Below are positions 37,101-49,100 of a DNA stretch of 64,000 nt, piece after piece. The stretch covers positions 2,361,001 to 2,425,000 of the forward strand of contig JAGUCH010000008.1 in the NCBI GenBank assembly GCA_019096065.1, written 5' to 3'. How positions within the stretch are numbered: the stretch's first letter is position 1; the number at the start of each line of letters is the position of its first letter. The position numbers were made by a program, and so were the translations under genes. This stretch comes from Paracyclopina nana (Eukaryota > Arthropoda > Copepoda > Cyclopoida > Cyclopettidae). A model generated the notes under the pieces. That model searched no databases, was not told the origin of the DNA, and saw only the letters and a list, made by a program, of their open reading frames with translations.

Positions 37101-40100
37101 CCAATTCAAACAACATCTTACCAGCACAAATTCTGATCAGAAACTATATGGGCCCCAAGACCGCTAACTTTCCTTATAAACCCAGACAAGTGTGGGCACG
37201 CCACCTTACTATGTCTAGACACTCTTTGCTTTTTTCCATTGGTTTTTTATTATCATAGCATGTCGACATGTATGGTAAAAAGTTAAGAGTATTGGCCCAC
37301 AACCAAGTATTTTATCAATATGTACAATTCGATTCTGAAGGGTAATTTCATTTTTTAGAACTGCCCGACAAATCCATTAATCGCCTCAGTGAATACCTTG
37401 ATGTCGCTGGGGGTCATTTCCTCCATTTTAGCCTGGAGGAGATAGTTCACACGCTCCTTATTCTTATCGACTTTGGAGCGCTTAGCGTGCAAAATGTCTG
37501 GTCCATTCGTTCCTGCGCCAAAAGGGCGCCCGCGCGCTACATCGGCGTACAGTCTAGGTCCTCGCCTTGGTTTTTGTTGCCAAGACTTCTCCACGAACGC
37601 GGCTAGTTTTTGGGGCCTGGCCCCGGCTGTGTACCTAACGCATTGCGGATACGTTCCAATGGCTCGATCCACAAACTGGGCTACCATGGTAGGCAGGAGT
37701 GCGGTCATATCGATCTTCACGTCCAATTTTCGTGGTGCTTGGGCCACGCCATTGTTAAGGCAGGACGGCGGTCCCACATACAGTTGCAAGTAAGGCGACG
37801 TCAAATCATGGAACATCCGCGGATCCCAAAATGATGAGTCCAATGTTGGCATGATCTGAATGCAGCCTCGCTTGGTATAATGTTTGGAGACTACTACAGG
37901 GAGTTGAGCTCCACCCTGTCCACGGATTCCATGGACATAATACCCAACAGCTGTTGGGCTCTGGACGGCAGACCAACTTCTGACATTGGCCAACTTATGG
38001 ACATTCTCGTCATATTCCATCTTGTCAGGCAAATTGTAGACTGGTAGATTGTCTAGCATCGGAAATATAACAAGAAAATCGGGAATCTCCCCTCCTTTAC
38101 TCACTGGCTCGATAATCAATTCAATGCAGTCAAAGTTTTTCACCTTCAATGGCCTACGAGGCTCGGTCCGTTCATAGGGTTCTCCATTTATCCTAATCGT
38201 TAGGTCAAAAGGCACCTCCTTTCCAACAGTCATGACCTCTTTCGTAGCTATCTTCAACAGGCTTGCATCATAATGCTGCTGTATAGTAGCTCTGGTCCGG
38301 CTCGCCTCCCTCGCATAGGCCTGTAGACCCTCCATGTGGGGAGGCCTGATCAAATCCTCAAATGGCAATGGGTACCCCAAACTGGAGGATACCCTTTCCA
38401 ATGGGACCTCGAGGGGTTCCTCTTGGTCCTGGTGCCTAGTCGTCTGATTCTGGGCTTGGTTCTCAATATTGACAGCAGGCATGTTGCGATCCATAACTGG
38501 CTCATCATCCTTTAGGAGCTCACTAACCTCTTGTTCGTTGAACTCTCCAGTCTTATCAGTCTCCATCATAGAGACCAATGCAGATTCTCCTTCCATGGAT
38601 TCGGTGATCAGAGACATCCTTAGATTATCGAGGCTATTCAAGCTATCGCTCATTTCCAGACTGTTGCTGTAAGGCCGTAACCTGCCCTTTTTATACACAT
38701 TTTTACAGGTATGCCCCACACTCTCGGGCATTTAAATGCGTGGGTTGTCCCTTTTAAAAAACCCAAGGTCATTTTTTGTCTAGGTAAAAAAGAACAAGTT
38801 AACAGGACTTATACCACTTCCTTATAAGATGGGCGCGTGCGCGCACGCTCATCGTCGAGTTGCACGGACATTTTTGACTTCCTAGGTCGAGAAACGTAGC
38901 GAGGGTGCAACAGGCAGTTGCAACTCTCAGCTTTCACTTAATGTTGATCATTCTCCCATCGGACTTCGTCCAAGCTGGTCACTTTTCTAGAGATATTCCA
39001 ATCCCAATCAACTCGCGATGGTCATTTTAGCCTGGGTTTCTCTAACTCCAGAGGGCAGCTCTACAGAGGCTCCCACTGAGGTTCCAATCCAGCCATCAAT
39101 GGTGGATCCTGCGCTAGTGGATTCTCAAACCACGGGCCCAGTAGGTCCTACTGTTGCTATTCCTGAGAGTGGCATTTCTGAAGCCGAGGGTGGACCTGGA
39201 TTTGGCCCAGCTCCTGTCGACCCCTTTGAAGTGGAGGTGTTTGACCCCCGAGATTTAATGCCAGCGGTACCAAATGGTTATCGTCCCATTGCCCCTCAGA
39301 GGGACTGGATCGATGAGGTTTTCAATTACCACCGATACGGTGTAATGGGATGGATCGGTCTTGGAGCGTCCATTGGGATGGCTTTGGTAAGTTCAACCTT
39401 ATAACTAGTTTTGCAACTATGGCCAAACTTTTACTTACCACCTTCTTTCTTACAGATTTTGCTTGGCATGTTGGTGTACTTCTGCGTGTGGACGTCACGA
39501 TGGTGCCGAAGGTTCGTGGCCACGTTTCGAGCTATCCGTACGGAATCAGCGGCTGCCAGTGGGGAAGCCATGCAAATGCTTCCAACAAAGGCCCCATCAG
39601 AGCATGCAGCGGTATTTCACTGCTGTGCCCCAGAGGTCCGAGCTTTGCCACCAGCCCCGATTATGCGTGACCCTGATGTCCATTCGCTCCAAATGGCAAT
39701 GGCTGCCATGGACCCCTATGGAACGCTACGCCGGAATCCCAGCATCATGTCAGGGCTGGCCCACATCTATGACGTCCCTAATCCCAAGGGCTGGGTAAGG
39801 GCCTATCAATTTATGAACTGTAAACAGGTTACTCATGTACTCTTTTTTCATGCACCTTTTCAGGTACCTGTTAATGAAGGATGCGGGCCGCGAACTTTGA
39901 AGAGACGATCTCGCCGGGCTCGAGCCCGAGATAACCGTCGCTTGGATTCGGCAGCGGGGTCCATTCCGGACAAAGGCGAAGTCAACGAGGCTGAACCTCT
40001 CTCCATCGAAGATGAGGACCAGGAGTCAGCTGAATCAAAGGCTTCCCAAGACGTCAACAGCGATGCCAATTAGGATCGCCACAAACTTATTGCAAGACGA

Positions 40101-43100
40101 AGGACGCTTTCTTTTCGCACGTATTTAAGCGCGTTTTCTGTAACTTTTCGCACTTTATAACTCGCACTTTTCCGCCGTCTTCGCGGACTTTTCCACTTTT
40201 TCAAGGACTTGCAGACTTTTCGAGGCCTCGTAGACTTTTCGAGGCCTTGCAGGCTTTGTTAAAGCCGGCTTTTTGCACTTGCACTCGTCTTGTTTTTATT
40301 TTGATCTCAAAGCTTCCAATATACTCGAGTATATACTATAGTACTTGTATTCTATATATATGTAATAAAGAGTTCGAATTCAAGTGGGGTAGTAGGTATT
40401 AGCGAAGCCGTTACCTTTCATCGAACAGCGCTCCCAGACTTTACGTAGATGTGCGTAATAAAAAGAGGCTTTTTCACACGTAATTTGGCCGATTTCAGAC
40501 CGGATTTGTCTGGTAGCGCGCCTTGTTTACTAAAAAGTCCAAAACATGGCGGGCTTTCTCCACGGCTTGTTCGTAAGTTTTTATTTCGATTAAAATCCGG
40601 TGAATCCTTTCGTTAAACTGTATATTTTTCATTGGGAATGCAGAATCCTTCTACCACAACGGTGGCACCGGCCACCGAGGCTCCCGTAGGCGCCCCCGCG
40701 GCCGAAGTCCGCGGCGGGGTGGCCCCAGCCACCTGCGGCCCGCCCGCAGCCCCTTTGGGCCATCAGGGGCGTGCCCTCCTGCCCCGTTCAGGGCTTCGTA
40801 AGTGCACTTATTCGTTATCTATGTGATCAAAGCTCGACTTTTTCTCGTATTACAGGCCGAAGAGATCCTCTAGGGCGTGGCCCTGAACGTGGCAGGCGGC
40901 CACGTATTACGTGGTGGTGCTCCCCGCCCTCGTATGGGTCCATCGGACCAGGCCGCGAGGCCTTTATCGGCTCGTCAGCCGCGTGTGGGCGGAGCCCGAG
41001 GACCTCCCCCGCATTTCTGCGTGGGTCCTCCGCCTTTTGGGCGTGGCGGAGGCGGACCCCCTCGAAGGAGTCGTCTAGTAAGTCTAACTTATTCACTTAA
41101 GCTATCACAGCTTCACTATATTCATCTTATCTTTTGCAGAAATCGTCTCGTTATCGGTAGGCCACCGCACCGGCCAGGGCTGGCCCCTACGTGGCCCAAG
41201 GCCAGCCCACCCCCACCAGCCAGGAGGCCTCCCTTATGGGACAATAAAAGTCCACGTCCTTTGTACTTTTTGTGTCTACTGTGTTTGCCGCAACTCATTT
41301 CGCGTTTACCTCAGTAGATAGCTCAGCAGCTCAGCATAATCCAACAGAACTTAGCTAATTATCTCAATTAGTTTACATTACACGGCCAAGAGGACCGCGA
41401 ATAACAAGTATCAGGTGCCAAGAATTGCATCTTAGTTGCATAATTAATCATTAGCGGCCCAAATCCACAGATTCGGGCCTGTAAATAAGCTAGCATTCCA
41501 GCTCGACCTTGACGGCCTTGACTCTGCAAACGATGCTTCAATGTTCAAGAACAGTCTCATGAGGACTAATTATAGCCCTGCATTCCAGCTCGGGCTTGAT
41601 GCAGCACCATACTTGAGTGTCTGCGATTACTACCGGCCGAGCGTTGGTGCTTATGGGGTATCAATGCTTTTTAGCAGCATTTTTTCCATTGACATTCCGG
41701 CTCGGCCTTGATGCAAGGGAAATTGTCCCGCATTCCAGCTAGGCCTTGAAGGTGGCTTGGGATTCGTATCATCCCCACAGGACTGGAAAACCGGCCGTAT
41801 GTCATTGCACATAGCAAAAGCAAGCTCAAGCACTAGGCAATGGCACAATATTCTTTTCCATATCAAGCTAGAAGACGTGTATTTTTCATTTTCTCACATG
41901 TCAGTCTACAATTTGTGCTGACCTAGCTTGTTTTGCTAGTGCTGTGTTTAGCATAACTCAAATTCTCCATCAAAAAAGAGGGGAGTCATGTGGCGACTGC
42001 AAGATAGCCGAATTTCATCACTTATTTTATTTAACAATATGCCTAATCTTTGTGCACTTTGAACCTTTTCATCTGTTGGTCCATCTGGCGGTCATTAGCG
42101 GTATCATTATAACATTAGTCATTTTGATTCTCTTGACTTTAATGCAACGTTTTATTTTATTCCTTGTACTCGCATAATAAATCACGGAATTTGAATCACC
42201 ACTCGAGCCGAGTGTGGCCATAATTTGAGTTTAGCTCGGTTCAAAAACCTTCCCAGGTGAATTGTAGGTGCACCGGCGGTTCCAATCTTCATTGTTCGTT
42301 TTAGCCTTGGGCAAAACGTTTTTAGTTTGTGGTTAGGCGCATGGTGGCGCCACCATTCTACGTCTCCAAGCGAAGCCGCTCAAACTAGATTTTTCTAGTT
42401 TAGGAGCGTCTCTGGATCTTTTGTTCCATAACAACTTTTTGCCCCCCTTGGAGTCGGGTATCTGTTCGACAAAAGCTGGCTCAGCGTCTTTGCGCAATGC
42501 AACTCACATTTCAGTTGATCTTGCTCAAAAGTTTTTTGTCTAGCCATATTGAACAGACTCATGGGTTATTTTTTTATCTGTTATCACTGAATTGCACCGC
42601 TATTATAGCTCTGCATTCCAGCTCGGTCTTGATGCGTGCATCAAGTTCGGGTGCTCGTAACCGAAATTGATTTAAAAGATTGAGGTTATCAGCACCAATC
42701 TTTTCAGCTAATTTCGGTTAGCACTAATAATAATATATGAAGCAGATTTTGCGACATTTATGTGCTAGTATTCCGGTTCATAGTTTTGCCATTTCCAGTT
42801 TTTTCTAGAAATTTTGTTTACAATACTTTCTCAGAGCACGAGGGCGCTCAAATTTTGTGAAATTTTTGGGGCGCAGGCTGCATTTCCTGCGGCTACGTAT
42901 ATATACTCCCCCCCCCCGCCACAATTTTCTTCATTTTGTGGGAACTGTAGTGAGCAGTCACACAAAATTCAGGTAAGTATGTTTTCGAATCTTTAACTAT
43001 AAAAGATCTTAGCGGTTAGGCTAATTTTATTCAATTTTATTTAATCGATGGCGCCTGCGGGCACCATCCATGATGTCAATAACTAAATCGTGCCTTAGTA

Positions 43101-46100
43101 AGAAGAAAAAGGCGGCATATATTGAACTTTATTTTCTTTTATAATTACAATTTCGTTTGCCACACAAAAAATGTTTGGGCAAATGAAATGTAAAATGGTA
43201 TTTTATGGGGAAACACTTGTTCTCCTCCAAGATATTCCAGTTGTATCCAAAGCTGATGGTTTCACCAGCATATGGGCATTTTTATTCATCCAAGCATAAA
43301 AAACTGTGTTAAGTATTTCATTCAAAATCCCTTTTTAGGGAGATGAATCCCATTTTTGTACAGATTTCCATGTTCCATCCTTCTCAAAGTCTGGAGGCGT
43401 CACGACTAGACCTGCGTTATGCAACCAGGTCATGGTCGAGACACTCTGATATTATAGGCACAGTAGTCGTTGCAACAGAGTTTGTGTTTTATGGCATATA
43501 CTACTGTGGTATCGTTTCCATGCCAGAACTTGTGTGATTTATAATCATTCTTTTTTTTCTATGCCCACTCCTCATTTCAGAGGGTGTGCAACTTTTCGTC
43601 AGCTCGTTTGAGAGTTTTTCAATATCGTTCCAAGATTTTATACAATAATGCGGCCAACACAAGTCCTCTTACGTATTGTGAGGGTTATTGTGTCCCACTT
43701 GCACAGTGCCTAGTGCCAACTTTTGCTGTACTTAGGTACGAAAGTCCCAATAGCTATCAACCCACGCGAGGCATGGAGTGGATAGCAGTTCATTTGGACA
43801 TAGCTCAGTGGAGCTTTAACCATAGTTTTCAAAACATAACTTATTCAGAAGGGGCATTCGCCCCTCTGGTATGACGCCCATCTGCAACTTCCCTCTTGCA
43901 TGGCGTGTTCATATTATTTTCTTTATATAACTTATATAACACTTAACTTTATTCAGGCCAATCGGCCCATTGTTTATCGTAAGCTTGACCTCCTACTATA
44001 GTAGTATGGGGCAAGCACATGCAAGTACCGGTCAACGCGTGATTTGCATCGGTATTTGTCAGGAAACAGGACAAAATTATTTGTCCCATCAATATCAATA
44101 CTGTAAAAAGAACCTACACAAACTTCATTTATTTTGTCAAAACAAGCGAGGTTTGGTTTGTTGAAGGGTTGAACAAGCCTTAGAGGAAGTCCAAATCCAA
44201 TGCCTTGTGGCATCCATCATTTTCCATCATTTTTATACATACTTTTAGAACCGTTAACGAACTGCAAAAAGTATGTTTCGTTAGTCGTTTTCTTGCTGTC
44301 AATGTATTTTTCAGCGACTTATCATTACCTTTATGAATATCGTAAATTACTGACGGGCATGCGAAGTTATATTGCCCGTTAGTATTGTATGATCTTTTTG
44401 TCAAGCGAACAACTTGAAGTCCGCATGACGTATTACATAATATAATTTTGGGTGCACTTGGTTGGTAAAACGGTGCGCCCATTTTGGACTGACAAAGTAA
44501 AGGTAGTTATCCCATAAAATTGAACTACGATTACCGTCATCACGTCCTTACTTACAAAACTTCTATTTAAACTTCTTAAAAGCTAGCTTGTATAGTTCAT
44601 CATAGGTGAGACGCAGCTTCTTCATTTCATTTATGTTGCTATCATCTTGGTGATCCATGCCAGTCGCTTTGAGAAACTGAATATAATCATGGACTGCAGC
44701 CATGTTTTTATTCAGTTTCCAATTAGGAATTACCTCTTCTAGTAACTCTCTCTTTTTGGTCTGGCCTTTGGTTCGTATTTGTAAACCTAACACGGGCGAA
44801 TTCCTTTTCCTCCCGATCTAAAGGAGCTATTCGTGGAATATTAGGAAAGTATTTTTGTGCTTTACCAGCTTTGCTCTTCTCTTTCCCATACTTTCTTATG
44901 CCCGCTAACTCCCTGTAATCTACAGTTTCCTTTCTCTCCCGCAGTTGTCGTCTGGGAAGGATCCGTATTGGAGTGGGCTCACTAATCTCGGGTTCAACTG
45001 TTGGTTGGACAGCGGCCGAGGATTCTGGTTCCTTTGATCCGGCAATTGGTGTGGCTGCCGAGCTACTAGGCTGGTCAAGAAGCTGTTGAACATTCTGTAA
45101 AGGACTTGTATTCTGTTCAGCTGTCAATGCTGCTTCCGGACGAGTCAATGCTTCCAGGGGATCAGGCTGAACAATCGCAGGAGGACCCGCAGGTACGTTA
45201 TTTTTATTATACTCTCGAAACCCTGCCAGGGAGCGATAGTTAACGTTTTTTCTTCTCCTTAGGTTATGAGGAAGAAAACGTAATGGAGACAACTTTTCTG
45301 GTTCATACGGAGCTCGTACAGCAGCCTCAGGTGGCTTCTGAGTACCCGGTTGTGGAACTACCGGGCTGGTTAGCCTGACAGTGGGGTGTGTAACCTCAGG
45401 AGTAGATGGATGAGCAAGGTGCTCATTTTCAGTCATAGCCAGGTCACCCAAAGGTGTAACCTTTGCCGAAAAGTGCTCAAGTACGTTTGTGCTTGGCACA
45501 GTTTGTGGTACTCCCGCATTTGGTAACTCACTATTTCTTGGTTGCAAATCAGGTTTTCTGACCGGACTTTTCATTATAGTATACCGAACTTGAGGCTCCC
45601 CTCCTTCAGCTCCATAAATCTCCGGTTTCGGGGCACTGGGCCCTTCCATAGGATTATCGATTGGTGGAGAGGGAGGCCGTTTACGTGGTGAGAGTTCTAA
45701 CTGGCGTCGTACAATATCGATTGCTTTTTGAACATTCTGTTTAATGCTTTTTGTCAGCGGTGTACGCCGCAGATTTTTACGAGCAGTATAATAAATTGTA
45801 GTTGTGTCATCACTATCACTACTTTCATTTTCATCATCGTGTGTATTTCCGCCGAATGGATCAGTAGGCAGTGCTAATTGCATACTTTCCAGGCCAGCAG
45901 ATAAAGATTCTAGGTCAGTGTCAAATTTGGAAGGTGCGATGAAAGATGCTGCTTTTTCAACAATCTCCTCTATATTATCATTGTCCTTATTAGGAGTTGC
46001 AGACATACTTTGGTCAGGAGTGTGATATTTCTCCGGACTTTCAGGTATATCTGGCACACGTTGATCACGGTATTGGCCACGAAAGGCCCACTTTACAGGG

Positions 46101-49100
46101 CTGACCCCTGCAAGTGTCCCTTCACTGACGTTCGAGCGATCAGGAGTACTAATATGGTCAGGTTTGACACTTGGTAAATTCGGGTATAATCTTTCTTGTT
46201 GGGCCATTTCAGCAAAAGTAGGAGGGCCACGTTGGCTCAAGGCCAGCATGTCCTCATAAAATGCTTCATTGGGCCCTGTATTTGCACTTAGTGCAATTGC
46301 TTGTTCAATAAAATCATCAGTGCCAGTGTCAGACAAAGAATCACTTGCTTCTTTGTGGAGAATATTATTACCAGCATTGTCAGCTAGGTATTTTTCTTCT
46401 AACTTCTTACGGTCATATTGTTCCCACTGCTTTTGCACGAGTTGTTTATTTTCCTCCTGTATTCGCAAAATATCTGAGGGCTTAAACAAGCTCGCTGCCT
46501 TTTGCATGAGGATAGAACCAGAGCGCTTATAGGTTTGGTGAATCGCACTTGGCTCTGTGTCCATTGATGTGGACTGTGAAATCAATGAACTTTGCGAGGC
46601 CACTATACTAGAGGCCTTTGTATGACCCCGCAAACTATAATCATGACTTTCAGGGGCTGCCCCTTCAAGAAATTCGATAACCTCATTCCTTGCTTTTTAC
46701 GTAGAATTTCTTCCGGAGTGTAAGGTCGTTTCAAGAGGTTGGACAACTTTTCCGGAAGAAATCTATATAGTTCATGGAATCGATATAACTTGACATGATC
46801 TAAGCTTACTTCACGAGTAAGCCCATCATAAAGGTATGGCTTTACAGTCACAGTCGAATGCTGTCCAATGTCAATAACTTCAAACAAATCATCCATAAAT
46901 TTATACCGTTGTTTATTTATGGGATGTTTTATAACTAACACTAATGATCCAATCTCTGGTTTAAAGGAAGGTCTTTCAGTAGCCTTCATTTTTTCTAAGT
47001 GGAACTGTTCTTCTAGATCATATTCACGCATGCGTTGACGCCATTCGGCTTTATGAATTTTGTCCTCGCTTTCACTAAGTATTTCAAATACATCCCGTCC
47101 TAAATGATAGAACGGCATTTTATCGAAAAATAACGAAAAGGTGTGGGGGTGATCTTCACCCCTTTATCATCAGTATATGCCAAATAAGTAAGAGGGCGAT
47201 TATTTATTGCGTAAATAGAAGTCTTAAACACATCGCATAACCTCATATTGTATGAGTTAGAGTTTAGGACTAATGCACTCCTTATTATTCGTATAGCATT
47301 TTCAGCGTAAGCGTTCGAATGCTTGTATGGCGATAAAGTTCGGTAATGACATAACTCCTTAATTTTATAACGATCAACAAGGCGTTGAAGGGCCTTATTA
47401 GTCGTTAGCTGGGCACCATTATCTGCAAGTAATGTTTTTGGCACCCCAAACAAAGAAATTACTTCTTCCATAGCATTCGCTACCTGCTTATATTTAGCAT
47501 CCAATAGTGGTTTAGCAATTATCATCTTAGAATAAACATCGACAAATACTAACAGGTCTTTTGCGGAAGACCCTTTGACTAAAGTGTCATCGAACTTGGC
47601 CAAATCAATCATTACCAATTCCCATGGCTGAGTCGGGATGCGGAAACGCCCCTTCCCAACAAACCTAGTATTAGCTTGGCGGTATAAAGCACAATGCATG
47701 CACGCACCAATAATAATACGACTGATTCTGGCTGAGTAAGTTGAATACATAGATTGGGTAAAAAGAGTATTAGTCTTTTTACTTCCCAAATGGTTATGTA
47801 GCAAATGAATACATGCCATCAGGTACACACAGTTGGGCATACTCATATATACTTTCGTATTGGTCGCAACGCTAAAAGGTAACTTTACATTCTTGCGAAT
47901 GACCAACAGGGCACCGTCAAGGACACGATATTTTACCGCAACATCTAGTGGTACTTTCTCTGGAGGCGAAAGCATAATTAGATTTATTATCTTTTGTGTT
48001 TCTTCACAATTTTGTTGCAACTTAATGAGTAGGTTGCGTGTAATTCCTGGTAAATGTGGCGATATTCGCCGTTTAACAGTGCACAAATGGCGGCTTCGTG
48101 CCGATCATGTCAACCCATTTGTCATTTAGGCAATGCAACCTTTTCTGGAGTAGAGTCTTACTCATAGTTCCAGAATTCACAAGTGTATCATACACATGTG
48201 TAAGTAATTCCTGTGTCGTTAGCACCTTATCTTTGATTGCATCGGGCAGAGGGTACTTATTTGCATAAATATCCTTCGTAATCTGCCCCGCAATAGAGTA
48301 GGGCGCATAAAATATAGTTTCACCTTCTGGCGTTTGATGGTACTTATTTAATAATACATCAACTACTTCTACCTCTGTGCGAGGTACAGCTCTCAATTTC
48401 CATGCTACAGGCAGGGAATAAATACGAGCTGCTAGTCTATGAGTGAAAGCATCTTTACCAGTAAATGAACTAGCCAGCACGCTGGCTATTGATAGACAAT
48501 CCGTAACTATGACTAGTCGCTCATAGGCGAATAGTATGCTTTTAAAATGGTTTATCATTGTTAAAACTCCTAATGCTTCACGCTGAAACGAGTGGTACGA
48601 GAGGCAAACTGATAAAGGAAAGCGTGCGCTGTGTGCACCAACACACACAGCTTTACCATCCTCATTCACCTCCATTAATAAAGCTGAGGTGCTAATTACC
48701 CCAGAATCAACCACTAAATAACCTTCTTTAAAACGTGGCAATGCCAGTGACATACCTGTTTTAATCTCGTCTATTACTTTATAGAAACATTTTTCTTGGA
48801 AAGCAGTGAAGGTGAACTTTCCTGTTTTCCCTTGCGCTGTTTGTAATACATCTAGCAGTGGAGCTGTGTATGTAGCCATATTAGGACAGTACTGGCTTAA
48901 CCAGTTTGTCATTCCAATAAACTTTTGCAGCTGTTTCTTGGTTGTGGGAATAGGGAAATCATCAAATGCAGACCTGAATTTATCGGGCATTCGCATAGTC
49001 ATAATCCCATTTTCGTCAATAGATATTAGGTGCCCTAAGACTGTAGCTTCTTTAACACCTAATTGTGTCTTTTTAATTTGTAATAGGGCATTTAAGTCCT

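Noticed and set aside
37473..37834. Overlapping plus-strand ORFs opposite the 432-residue gene
   Set aside because: Complement of an intact coding frame, with no splice or start evidence.
40877..41317. Gly/Arg/Pro-rich alternate frame in the GC-rich antisense block
   Set aside because: An in-frame stop near the start of exon 3 prevents connection to the upstream exons. It is kept only as an alternative in the gene entry.
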